The notes under the pieces: model-generated
Database searches by the model: none
The model's input: the letters and a program-made list of their open reading frames with translations, nothing else
What the model was told of the DNA's origin: nothing
Source of the DNA: Oxytricha trifallax
Taxonomy: Eukaryota > Ciliophora > Spirotrichea > Sporadotrichida > Oxytrichidae
Direction: 5' to 3'
NCBI GenBank assembly: GCA_000711775.1
Contig: ARYC01000724.1
Coordinates: 62,001-126,000 of the forward strand
DNA: 64,000 bases
Shown: in pieces, positions 36,301 to 46,257 of the stretch
How positions within the stretch are numbered: the stretch's first letter is position 1
Layout of the letters: each line of letters opens with the position of its first letter
Program-made: the position numbers and the translations under genes

Positions 36301-37832
36301 CAAGAGAAATTGGCTAAGAGAAAGGAACAGTAAGATTCTTTCTAGATTTAAAGACCAGGACAATAAACTGCTTAAGGTGGAGATGCACCATACAGAAAAG
36401 ATTACCAAATTTTGCTTCAATTTTACGCTATTACATTCTATCAGTAAAATTATTTTATAAGATTACTAGTAACAAAGAAGAGGCGGTGAACATCATCATA
36501 ATCAATTCATGCCACAAAAATCAGAGGAAGAATTAAAGCAAGAAGCTCTATAAGTGGGATTAAATTTCACAGGTGCAAGGCCCACATTCACCAAGCAACT
36601 TGGTAAGAAAACCGATGAAGTTAACCCAGAGACTCAATAAAATGTTCCATCTTTAGCTGAAGAGAAGAAAGATCAACAAAAACCATAGATTTTGCAAAGA
36701 GATAGACCTGCTCAGGATAGTCAATAATGGTAACATTATGATAAGACTGATTAAAAGCAAGAAGTTGAAGGTGGTCAGTACTAAAATAGACAAACTGATA
36801 GATATCAAGAAGGTAACAGAGGTGACTACGGTGGCAGAGGTGGCCGCGGAGGTAGAGGTGGCTACGGTGACAGAGAAAGAGGTGGTCAAAGAAGTGATAA
36901 TTATGGCGGTGATCGTGGTGGCCGTGGAGGTAACAGAGGAGACAGAGGCGGCAGCAGCTTCCACAGAGGTGGTGGAAGAGGCGGCTAAAGATACCAACCA
37001 AACAGAAATGATCAACAACAAGAAGAAGGAGGAGATTACGATAATTATCAAGAGGAAGAAACCTACGGAAAGAGCTACCCAGCTACCAAAGATGCTCCAA
37101 GAGACACTGATGATTATTTCGATGAGGAAGGTAACCCAATTAAAAAGGAAATCGATACCAGATATCAAAAGTATGTACCAAAGTAGAAGTCAAATATTGC
37201 TGGCCAAGATGAAACAAAGCAAGAAGGCAGTTAGAACGATTAAGAAGGTGCTACTTACTAACATGAAGATATTGCTAGAATTAACATTTTTGTATGTATA
37301 TTATAGTTATAGAACAAATGAATACCACAGAGGAAGAGGCAGAGGTGAAAGAGGCAGAGGCAGCTACCAACAAAGAAATGATAATTATGGTGGTGATCGT
37401 TAAAACTATCAAAGAAGAGATAGAAACTACGACAATTAAAAACAAGAAGGAGTTGCCGATGAAGAAGGCCAACAGCAAGAATACAGACCAAATAGAGGCA
37501 GAGGCGGCCAGAGAGGCGGTTACAGAGGTGATGACAGAGAAGGTGGTGATAGAGGAAACTACCAAAAAAGAGACTATAGAGGCGACCGCTAAGACAAATA
37601 TGAAGCAGGTTATGACAGATCAGCATTCGTCAACAAAGAAGAGGCCAAAGGACAGAGAAAGCAATCAAACGCTTCTCAATAACAAGAACCACAACAATAG
37701 AAGAGACAGCCAAAGGAAAAGAAGGATGTCAAGCCAACTCCAGCAGTTGTTCAGAAACCAGAGGTCAAGAAGGCTGCAGCTACCAAGCCCAAATTCTCAA
37801 ACATGTTTGCTCCGCTAGGAAACACCAAGTGA
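33386..37832 (+). CDS. RGG-box RNA-binding protein hosting a nested gene
   Basis: A Gly/Arg-rich protein of the RGG family, probably binding RNA in nucleus or cytoplasm. The N-terminus (ATG 33386) is Q-rich with an acidic patch (WADDGSEDEDEEDSEIG). Three RGG blocks follow (about 34440-34700, 36820-36990, 37320-37600; repeats such as GGRGGRGGRGGY). Between blocks 1 and 2 is a non-repetitive region: FRKFYVKDNQFYMKVLEQ, NDFKILSELDIENPSFHMLK, KIFKHFLENQNLFEG and a coiled EKLAKRKEQ stretch. The C-terminus reads KKAAATKPKFSNMFAPLGN, then TGA at 37830. A roughly 700-bp intron or IES lies at about 33562-34277, beginning GTAAGT and ending TTTTTAG. Smaller ones lie at about 34350-34430, 36405-36480 and 37285-37310. 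A 1.2 kb IES at 34836-36032 contains a complete gene on the other strand. Other long open frames here are shadows of the GC-rich repeats. Confidence 0.85.
34836..36032. other. 1,197-bp IES containing a whole gene, pointer AAGAT
   Basis: AAGAT at 34831-34835 and 36028-36032 has the same codon phase on both sides. Joining gives VTGNDFKILSELDIENPSF. The segment holds the complete hydrolase gene below with only 77 and 115 bp of flanking DNA. Confidence 0.75.
34913..35917 (-). CDS. Alpha/beta hydrolase, monoacylglycerol-lipase-like, nested in an IES
   Basis: A serine hydrolase of 334 residues, uninterrupted from ATG at 35917 to TGA at 34913, with Gln codons TAA and TAG throughout. Conserved features: VILIFMGFGSHIQRYS (oxyanion-side HG-type loop, here GFG), DVVGFDYKNFGKSA, nucleophile elbow AFGFSLGGQLA, LILNAPNFTMKF, acid region VYLALARNDSVVDNEE and the histidine in YDCEHPLLYNE. 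These match lysophospholipase/monoglyceride lipase relatives that hydrolyse acyl esters. The start was chosen as the first ATG of the open frame (MVEESKVN). No intron or IES is visible. It lies wholly inside an IES of the RGG gene on the opposite strand, so it must be rescued as its own macronuclear chromosome. Confidence 0.88.
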
Positions 37833-37915
37833 AGATCAATTAATTAACAGTAGTAAGAATAAGTACTCAATTATTCATCTTGAATGAGAGAAAACACTAA
37901 CAATAATATTGTAAT

Positions 37916-38337
37916 ATTGTAAGAATAAAATTGATTGGAAAATGAAATTATAATTAATAAAATAAATAATTAAAATCATGGCAGTTAACTTTCTGGAAAC
38001 CTACACAATATGGTACTTGTTTGTTAGAGAATTCAAAATTAACTGGACTTTACTATTGGCGGTACCCCTCTATCGCTTTCCTCGAGCGAGATAAATAAAC
38101 TTTAATTTTTGGTGATTTTTTTAGTAATTTTTAATGCCAAAATTAAAGTTGATTTATCTCACTTCAGGGATGCGATAGAGGGGTACCGCCAATAGTAAAG
38201 TCCAGGTAATTTTGAATTCCCTATCGAACAAGTACCATATTGTCCAGGATTCAAGAGAGTTAACTGCCACGAATTTGTAATTATATTAATTTAATTTCAA
38301 TTATTATTTCCAAATCAATTTTATTCCTACAATAATT
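37916..38337. mobile_element. Foldback family A, copy 3
   Basis: Arms of about 190 bp fold on each other around a spacer near 38115-38140. It shares CATGGCAGTTAACTTTC, GAGAATTCAAAATTAACTGG and TTACTATTGGCGGTACC with copies 1 and 2. The ends read ATTGTAAGAATAAAATTG and CAATTTTATTCCTACAAT. It sits about 85 bp after the RGG gene stop. Confidence 0.88.
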
Positions 38338-39101
38338 GAATTTATTAGAATTTAAATAAAGACTATCTAATTAATTTCACTTGATTCATGTATAGATGGC
38401 TGCGAGATAAGTATTTCTTTTATATTTAGGGTGATGTTTTAATTTTATTTTGATAAATTTTTATAAACGAGTCTTTCTAATCGACTTCTGCTGGTTGATA
38501 AATAGTAACTTTACTGAATTATTGATCGAATATTTTTCAATTAAATGAGGAAGAGATTTATTTTGATTAATAGCTAAACTTGTGAAAGTAGGTATTTGAA
38601 GAAAATAACTTTAAATTATACAAATTTTTGAATAAAATAATATTATAAACGGTATTTGCTTAGTTTAAATATCTTTTAATTAAGTTTTTTTCATTTTTTA
38701 CAATAATGAAAGGCCAGTAAACATTTTATTCTTAATCAAATGAAGCTCAAAGACATTGTTTGTGAATAATAGAAGCTTGAGTTTTGTTTTGATATTCACT
38801 TCATTTATTATTGCTAGAAAAAACAATAAAATTGCAAAGCAATAATATGATTGCTTATATTTAAGTTCTAATTCAACAATATTTAGTATTTTTCCTCAAT
38901 ACTTTTTAAAATTCTCTTATTCCAGTTCAATAATTAACCAATTATTTTAAAACAAATAATTAAATGTTAATGATTTACTCTTATAATTACAAAATTTTAC
39001 TTGTTTTAAGAATAAAACATCAGTATTTTATTCTATAAATTGTTGTCTATTGTTACTCATAATGTAATGTGAACATTTGTGTATAATTTATTGCTATTTG
39101 T
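38338..39101. other. AT-rich intergenic stretch
   Basis: Nothing supported between the foldback and the 3' end of the ATG14-like gene. Confidence 0.6.
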
Positions 39102-41517
39102 TCAATTATTGAGATGATTGTCATTGAGAAGGAATTAACTCAAATCTATCTTCCTGATATTACTGATGAGCTCCCTGTAATCATCATCATCACTCCACTC
39201 CTTTTCATTGCCTCCATGAGTCTATGAGTTCACTTTCTTCATTTATAAATTCTACTGTTACATACTGAGTGTGTTTTGATTAACCACTTCACAGGTGCCC
39301 TCTTCTAATTCCTCATCCACCTCCCCAATTCTATTCATAATATGTAGTTTGTGAGTCTCTAAGTGGTAAAGTTTGCTACTTCCATCCCCGTTTGGTGTTG
39401 GAGAAGAACCATCATGGTTTGATGTGCGGAGATTCTCAAGTTGTTGGTTTGCACTACGCTGTCGGTTTTGAAGCTTTAACACTTCAAAGTGGTCTACGTC
39501 ATAGTCTTGAGAATTGTCACTGCCAATACTCTCTGTGCTCTGTTTTCTCATTTTAAAAGTATAAAAAACATCATGAGGCATTAAAGCTATTATAAGGAAT
39601 AATGTCATATGAATTTACATTTGTAAAAATACTCAAGATGTTAGTGTTAAATTTACTGAAATCATGATTGTTCTTTAATCCAAAGTTATAATTCTATTAT
39701 TAATTAATTGAGTCTTATTACTAACCACCTTACAACCTTCTAGACTTTCTTTCAGGCAGCTTTTTAGGCTTAACAATAAAAGCTCTACCCAAATATTGCA
39801 AATCAAATAGCTCATTAATACTCAATATTTTGTTATTATTTGAGTTTTAAGTGAGCTCATATCCATTGATATACAATAAAAACTGCACATTTTTATCTAG
39901 TAAGATAATTGCATTTTCAAATTGTATTTACTGTTTCGTGTCAAGGATTTTATCAGGATTGTTCATGAGGTAGAGAGGGTATGTGTTATTGGCACTGTCA
40001 TTTATATAAAAACCCTTCTTCTAGAGTTTTATTGGGTAGGGTAATGGGACCAAGAGATATCTGGTTATACCTTGGATTAAGAGACACATTGCATGTAATG
40101 CTCCTTGAATTCTTTCTTGTCTGGCTATGGTTCTTGTATGAAAATCCTGATCATTATCAAAGTATAAGAAAATACCAATAGTTTTAAAGCAAAATATTAA
40201 ATCCCTATTTAAACTATAAATCGGCTATGTCGTAGGAAAGTCAGAGGCATTTAACGTTATAAAACTAGCATACTCTTCCTTTATTTTGGCAGCCTCTTGC
40301 ATCTTATTTTTCATTTTCTCCTTCTCATTAATTGTAACTTATTTCTAAGAAGGTCCTAAGCCCATGTCTGTACTTTAATCACCTTGAAATTTTTCAAATT
40401 CTTCAAAAGTATTGGCACGTGATCTACCAAACTTATTTCTGGAATTTTAAGATTACTCAATGTTTTCTGCGCTAAATGCCTGCATCATATTTTGACGCAT
40501 TATCTTACTAGAATTTCTATAATTATTGGTCAATATTTGGTAACATGGAAATGAAGTAAATCATTTTATAAAAGAAAATGATTTTCTAAGACTTACAAGT
40601 AATTATGATCAATATAATTGTTGATGATATCAATTGACTATTGCAAATTTACATTAGTGGCGGTTTGATATAATTCTTCCTCGTCAAATTGCAAAGTTTA
40701 ATCAATCGTAGGTACATTCAAGAAATCTCCATCAGTTCTTAAAAAGTTATATCTGTCGATCAGTACAAACTCATTGAGTTGCCTGAGTAAGTTAACTTTT
40801 GATATTTTGAACTCTTTCTCACCCAAAGAAAAGCTTTTGTACATTTGGAACAAATCGAATAGCCTATATGGAAAAGTTAAGAATAATATTCTTTAAGATA
40901 ATTCTTGAACCTTACTTCTATGAGAGCTGTAACTAATGCTTCTTAATACTGGTAACCTTATATTGTAGCTATCCAATTTATTTGATGTTGAGATCGTCTT
41001 GCTTGCAAAAGAATTCGACAGAATTCTGATAATTTTCATCCAATTTCTACTTATGCTCACATAGCACATTTGCTTCATGCTCTATTTATTCCTTTAACTG
41101 AACTATCCCTTAATTTTCTACATTATTTTCTTAGAATTTCATCGCAAATTGTAGCAAACTTTTACTTACATAGCTTTTAACTCTCTTATCTCACACGAAT
41201 CAACTCTTATTTGGCTTTAATTTCTTGTTTTTTCAGTTTTATTTTGCGCACAAGCTCTAATTTGGTCTAATTCATGCGATGTTTTTCAAAGTGATCTTTT
41301 ACTTTTCTCATTGTTTAACCCACATAGTCTCTCTCTGTGAAAATTTCCTCTAAACTATAGTAAGATTTAATGAGTTATTATTAAATTTCTAAAATGTGAA
41401 AGCTCTAAACCAGTATAAAAGAGTGGGATTACAGATGCTTATATGAACTTACTGAGTATTAGTGCAGGTAGCGCATAAATCGCCTGAAAAACACTTGCAA
41501 ATATAGCAATTGTACAT
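39102..41517 (-). CDS. ATG14: ATG14/UVRAG-like subunit of the class III PI3-kinase complex
   Basis: Regulatory subunit of the VPS34-VPS15-Beclin complex, which makes PI3P at autophagosome or endosome membranes. The start MYNCYICKCFSGDLCATCTN carries the paired CxxC motifs of Atg14; a long coiled coil follows (VRKIKLKKQEIKAKQEL, VQLKEQIEHEANVLCEHKQK, SIKKHQLQLSQK). The family domain is clear: LQGALHAMCLLIQGITRYL, VPLPYPIKL, NTYPLYLMNNPDKILDTKQ, NAIILLDKNVQFLLYINGY, then LSINELFDLQYLGRAF. An acidic tail ends LLNDNHLNN and TGA at 39102. Introns with GTAAG/AG ends include one just after the CxxC region and a 40-bp one near 41155-41195. Whether it serves autophagy (Atg14) or endosomes (UVRAG/Vps38) is inferred from the CxxC pair. 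Confidence 0.85.
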
Positions 41518-41672
41518 TTAATTCAATATATTTATAATTAATTAATAATTGTTAGCAATTTAATTAACTTTAATAAAGACTTTAAATGAATAGTTTAATA
41601 TATATTTTCAATCTAATGTGAATATGTTTTTTTTTAAAAAATTAACTTAAGATAGTTTTTGGAGTGAATTGG

Positions 41673-42818
41673 TCACTTCTTTTTTAGGGGTAATTTGCTC
41701 TCCTTAGTAACTGTGTAGTCTCCTGCACCTGTAATTTTGACTGTTTATACTGGTCTCTCATTAATTGAGATAATTTAATAAGATGAAAATATATTGTAAT
41801 AATAAAAAAAACATCATAAATTCATTTTAAATAATTAATTTACTATTACAATTCTTCTGAATATTCACTCACGAAAGCTTGATATCATTTTAAAATCATC
41901 TTTTATTTCATCTTGATCTTTGATCATATTCATAAATACCAGAAGCCTGTAGATCTTACAACAATTAATACCTAATTTAATTGAATAATCATAAAATAAT
42001 TATAGGAGCTAGCCGCAGCAACTCCGAAACTATCAACACTCTAATTCAACAAATATTTCTCCCTAATTTTCAATCTTTACTTCAAATTAATTAACGAATA
42101 ATTTATCGTATTATAATAAAATTTTGTAATATTTTTGATGATATTTTTTTCTTTTTTCTCTGAGCTCTTAACTATTCTTCTTTATCAAATCATTCAATCT
42201 TTCAATTATTTAACATTCGTATTACGATTATAATTTTATATTTTATTAGTTTTTTTTATTTAAATGTATATTACAGTATAATATAAGTAAAATCAGCTCA
42301 TCTAGCTCTTTCTGCAAAACTTGGCTATTTTTATTGTAAGTTTATATTTTGAGTTCATATTCCTGTTTCTTCTTCTGCAAGTAATTTATGGATTTTGCTA
42401 TACTCACCATTTACCCTACTTTTTCATTGGCTGGCTAGTTGTTATAAAAAAATACAACTTCAAATATTTAAATGTGATTAATTTATAAAGAAATTGGCTT
42501 TGTAGAGAGGTTGACGCCACTTATTAGTTATATTGTTGATTTTCTTCAACTACAAACAAAATAATTGATAAAAATGAATGAATTATGCTTAAATTATATA
42601 CTTACATGTACTTTTGATCTTTTATCCAAAGGTCTATATTTATCACAGTAGCTTCGGAATATGTCAGACAAGTAATTAGATAAATATTATACTTTCAATA
42701 CTTTGTGAAAGATTAGATTATAATTGCAACTCTCTTTCGTCTCTGTTTTTCAAATAATTCTCAAATATATAGGATTTAATATATTTATACCGATGCTTTT
42801 TTGGGAAGTTTGATTCAT
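41673..42818 (-). CDS. Unknown coiled-coil protein
   Basis: Starts MNQTSQKSIG at 42818 and ends KESKLPLKKK with TGA at 41673. Coding blocks in order: YLSDIFRSYCDKYRPLDKRS; NEKVGQMVSIAKSINYLQKK running into a helical KQEYELKIQTYNKN stretch; LKIREKYLLNQSVDSFGVAA; YRLLVFMNMIKDQDEIKDDF; TVKITGAGDYTVTKES. Four AT-rich interruptions separate them, at about 42735-42790, 42470-42600, 42080-42290 and 41950-42005, and another at about 41770-41875. Some look like introns (CAT then GTAAG near 42604) and some like IESs. I do not recognise the family. It is head-to-head with the PPIL6-like gene, with 291 bp between the starts. Confidence 0.65.
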
Positions 42819-43109
42819 TTTAAAATTAATCTAATTTGTTTAATTTAATATTTTAATAATAATATAAAGAATTTGATTAAAATAAAACTTCTATCATGAT
42901 ATTTCGATTGCGTTCATTTTATCTGCATTTTATTAGAAATAAAATGATAAATTAAGTTTATTAATAATTTTTTTGAAATAAAATAGCAATGGATCAATCT
43001 CATTTCAAATTTGTAATTTAATTTTCTTTATAACCCTGATATTTATTTCCTTATTATATCTATATCATCTCCTTAAAGTTACCAGTACGTTTTTGTGCTA
43101 GCAGGTAAA

Positions 43110-43369
43110 ATGAACGACCCCACCTTCCACAAATGCCATTAAGCACTGAAGTTCCTAGAATCAGACAACCCCAAGACAGTCCGCATTGAGGCAGTCTACT
43201 CGTTCTTCGAGACTCAGTGGGAGGAGTACCTCAGGAAAATTCAGAGTGAGAAGAAGGGCAGCTTTTTCAATCATAAGCAATCACCACTCGTTTATTTCAA
43301 TGATAACTGCTATATTGGGGATGCTGATGCATTCTAAGATTGGGCACTAAATCCGAAATAAAAATAAGT
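43110..43369 (+). other. PPIL6 MDS 1, exit pointer ATAAGT
   Basis: N-terminal domain from ATG 43110; ends with ATAAGT (43364-43369), repeated at 43398-43403. The 34-bp IES between carries an in-frame TGA. Confidence 0.9.
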
Positions 43370-44304
43370 AGTGATATGACAATTACTATATTAATATATA
43401 AGTGAATGAGTTCAGATACTTAGATAAATCAAGCAACTTAATATATAAAAAGAAAGCTCATGACACCTACAAAAATTCTTTTAAAAAACTTATAAAGAAT
43501 TTAAACTTTCCTAATATTATATCTAAGATTTGTGCATCCACATTTGAAGAGGGAGAATTTATAATTTCTTTTATATTGTTAAATTAAAAGGTCTGTTTTT
43601 TTTGAGTTTCTTGGACAATAAATATGTTGTATTTGGCTTATAAAATTATTAATATAATTGAGAGCCTTCAAAGTCATTGAAAAATTAGACATCATTAATG
43701 AGAGATCATATATTATTTAATGAATTAAATGAAGGCTCTCATACCTTGAATGACTCTGCCAAATACGATTATAAAATTAATAACTAACTCAAAGGAGCAG
43801 CTGTCGTAATGTAAAACTGGCATTCAGCAGTGTGTTAATATCCCTTTCTCTTGCACATACCAATCAATCCGATTTCATTGTGTTTTACATGGAAACTTTC
43901 ATCTGCAAATTCACCCTCATATAATTACAATTTAATTGATGCGCTATGCTCTAAATTATAGGATTAATATTGATTCTAAGAAATTTTAATGAAAGTCTTT
44001 TACTTTTAAAGACAGTTATATAAAAATGTTTGTTACAACTTACTAATTCCATTTTTGTATAGATCTCCACCTTGAATGTACATGCCCTTGACAACTCTCT
44101 AAAATTCTGAGCCCACATAAGTCAACTTTTCTCCCTACTTATTAGTGAAAACGCCATTGCAAAGCTTTCTGAAATTTTCACAGGTTTTTGGGGCGTATTC
44201 GCTAAACAATTCAATTAAGACTTTGTTTGGCTGGTTGTCAATTGATAAATCTAGGTATACAAATTGACGACCTGGAGTGTTTTCAATCAGATTTTTGTAG
44301 GTGT
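43110..44304 (+). CDS. PPIL6: PPIL6-like cyclophilin, scrambled gene (7 MDSs on both strands)
   Basis: Peptidyl-prolyl isomerase of the PPIL6 type, which in animals is linked to cilia. Read in the order 1-2-3-4-5-6-7 the pieces give one full protein. The PPIL6-specific N-terminal domain has TQWEEYLRKIQSEKKGSFF and YFNDNCYIGDADAFQDWAL. The cyclophilin domain has GRQFVYLDLSIDNQPNKVLI, APKTCENFRKLCNGVF, SEFQRVVKGMYIQGGDLYK, ECQFYITTAAPLSFLDNK and YVVFGRVIQGMRAFKVIEKL, then IINERSYIISKICASTF. On the chromosome the order is 1(+), 2(+), 7(+), 4(+), 6(+), 5(-), 3(-). Pointers of 6-14 bp match at all six joints in the same codon phase. MDS 3 holds a 93-bp GT-AG intron (43951-44043). The usual cyclophilin active-site Arg is present in the FQR motif. 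The exact C-terminus is uncertain. Confidence 0.93.
43398..43476 (+). other. PPIL6 MDS 2, exit pointer ACACCTACAAAAAT
   Basis: Encodes VNEFRYLDKSSNLIYKKK to HDTYKN. Its 14-bp exit pointer (43463-43476) recurs in reverse complement at 44291-44304, on the inverted MDS 3. Confidence 0.92.
43514..43605 (+). other. PPIL6 MDS 7 (last), entry pointer ATATTAT
   Basis: Encodes the C-terminal ISKICASTFEEGEF. The first in-frame TGA is at 43603-43605 and overlaps the start of MDS 4, so the true end may lie earlier or on another small piece. Confidence 0.65.
43601..43637 (+). other. PPIL6 MDS 4, 37 bp, pointers TTTGAGTT and GTATTTGGC
   Basis: Encodes SFLDNKYVVFG, the last strands of the cyclophilin barrel. 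Both flanking pieces in protein order (3 and 5) lie on the opposite strand. Confidence 0.95.
43659..43716 (+). other. PPIL6 MDS 6, pointers TGAGAGCCTTCA and ATATTAT
   Basis: Encodes MRAFKVIEKLDIINERSYI. The 12-bp entry pointer matches the inverted MDS 5. Confidence 0.9.
43730..43766 (-). other. PPIL6 MDS 5, inverted, 37 bp
   Basis: Minus-strand segment encoding VFGRVIQGMRAF, between pointers GTATTTGGC (43758-43766) and TGAGAGCCTTCA (43730-43741). Confidence 0.95.
43786..44304 (-). other. PPIL6 MDS 3, inverted, with intron 43951-44043
   Basis: Minus-strand segment encoding most of the cyclophilin domain; ends with pointer TTTGAGTT (43786-43793). The intron runs GTAAGT to TTTAG and its removal restores YKNGIKHSASIK then LYEGEFADESFH. 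Confidence 0.93.
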
Positions 44305-44442
44305 AAAATAAAAAAATTAAAACCCCTTATTATAAATTTCTCGCAATTAAATTGATAATGATCTCAAAATATTATAAAAGTCTATTTTTAATAAAATATT
44401 ATTATTTAGTATAAAAAAAGCATCGGAATTGCGAAAGAAAAT

Positions 44443-45461
44443 ATGACTGGAAACAAATAGTTCCTGCAAAACTTCATCAGTAATGTTTATAAATATTTTT
44501 TCTGGGCATATTCTTTAATAACCGTACTTAATCTAGATTTTGATGAGTAAAAATTCGATTTGGATGAATACGAGAAAAGACTCTAAAAGTTTGAGAATTA
44601 TTTGATATACTGTGTATTTATATATCTACCATAGCATTATTAAAATACTTTTAATATTAGCTAACTTTATACTTTGAATGAGAGTTGCATTTAAAAGAAC
44701 TTAATGAATAGAAGTCATAAGCGTCTTCTACTCAAAATATCAATGAATCTATTAAAGATGCATTAGACGACAAAGATTTAGAATAAAGACATTCTGATGA
44801 TGCCGAAGAACGAAAAAGCTTAGAGTTTAACTCTAATGGTTTATATTTTATAGAGAATTTCGTATATCAAATGTGTTTAAATTAAAGTTAAAGATAATGG
44901 AAGTTTTAACTAGTAGAGCTACAAATATGATAGATAGCTGACAGCGGGAGGTGGACTGAGCGCTTTGGCATAGAGACAAGAAAGTTGTACCACAGCTAAT
45001 TAACAGTTATTCCAAAACACCAATAATTAAAACAATCCTGATAGAGACCCATTTCTTGACTTGTCTGTAAATTCAATCATATTTTAGATTTATAGAAGTA
45101 ATAATTTGAGTATAGATGAGCTGACTAGTGAATTTGAAAACTATCAATATCAAACATATCAAGAATTAGTCGATGAAATTTAATGTATCAAGGAATCCAA
45201 TGAATATTTGTTAAATGCTTCAAAAGATCCATAGCATTACTTAAGAGTGTAAGTTGAAGAAATGGAGTTAAATTCAAGAAAATTAAAGAGATATGAGAGA
45301 TTGATATCTATATTATTCATAAAATCCATGAATTATAAGAGCTCAGAGAATGCGAGAAGTTTAATAAGGCCACTGTTGAGGATCTATAAAGATTGAAAAT
45401 AATGATAGTTTATCTAAAAGCAATTTTTTTTTACCAAATTCTTCCTCTCAATTCCAAATGA
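44443..45461 (+). CDS. Unknown Q/S-rich coiled-coil protein
   Basis: ATG at 44443 (MTGNKQFLQNFISNVYKYFF). Coding blocks: LDFDEQKFDLDEYEKRLQKF; after an AT-rich gap, ELHLKELNEQKSQASS and DDKDLEQRHSDDAEERKS; then GGGLSALAQRQESCTTANQQ, DRDPFLDLSVNS, LSIDELTSEFENYQYQTYQE, KESNEYLLNASKDPQHYLRV and a terminal helix KIHELQELRECEKFNKA. Frame changes at about 44625-44670, 44845-44890 and 45290-45320 imply IESs or introns whose pointers I could not fix. The TGA at 45459 overlaps the 3' end of the convergent bZIP gene, so the true stop is probably slightly earlier. Family not recognised. Confidence 0.6.
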
Positions 45462-46257
45462 ACCAGTTCTTATTTACAGTGCATTTATAATGTTCTCAAT
45501 TTCAGTTCCATTTAAAATTCCAAATTTATCTTTATAAGTGATACAGTTCTCTAATCTCTCATAAAGCACCTATCTACCCTTGAGTAATTAATCCATAGAA
45601 TCCAAATGACTGAAATAGGATAGTTTTTCCTTTTCTCTCTGATTCTAAATTACTAATCTCAATCTGTTAACTTCACTCTCGAGGGTTTTAACTTTAGCCT
45701 CAAGAGTATTAATATAGTTCTTCTTTCTTTTTCTTGATTCTCTGGCAGATTCACGGTTTTTCTCTAACCTTCTTTGCCTTGAATCAGTAGAGGCTCCTCC
45801 TCTGGTCCTTCTTTACTTCTCTAATTATATAATTAAGAATCCAGCAAAATTAAAATAAAGATAAAGTGGTAGAACGTGCTCTATAATCTACTTTTTACTT
45901 ACTCTTAGGATCTTTGTTATTTGGATCTTCCATTTTAGATCTATATGCGGAAGAATCTGAATCCTCTGATCCATAGTCATCCATATCGTCATCGTCTCCA
46001 TCCATACTATTATCAGAATGATTATAGTTCTAGTTTGTCATCTGAGGAAGCATTTACTATTATTATATCATGGCTTGTTACTGTTACTATTGCCTTTTAT
46101 TCGCTGACGTGGCACCTGATGTTGACTGTGAGAGTGATACCTCATGTTTTGAGGTTTTCTCGTTTTTAGCTCTTTGTTTCTTAGTTTCTTCAAAAGTCAC
46201 GTTTTTTGTCTTCTCTTTGTCCTTTCTTCGGCTACCCTTTGCATTATGAGAACTCAT
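45420..46257 (-). CDS. bZIP transcription factor
   Basis: ATG at 46257 starts MSSHNAKGSRRKDKEKTK. A Gln run and an acidic region (MDGDDDDMDDYGSEDSDSS) precede a textbook basic region, KNRESARESRKRKKNYI (N-x7-R spacing), and a leucine zipper (INTLEAKVKTLESEVNRL, IQNQREKEKLSYF). Homologues bind DNA as dimers in the nucleus. A GTAAG...TTAG intron of about 85 bp lies at about 45822-45908, just before the basic region; removal gives DPKKKQRRTRGGAS. C-terminal coding can be followed to RTGSFGIERKNL near 45430. The stop is unresolved because the frame continues open into the convergent neighbour, so a 3' MDS or IES is missing from this model. Confidence 0.85.

Noticed and set aside
36621-37818. Overlapping frames of 94-221 residues on both strands
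   Set aside because: Same cause as above: off-frame translations of the RGG repeats. The TGA-only frame ending KKAAATKPKF is the gene.
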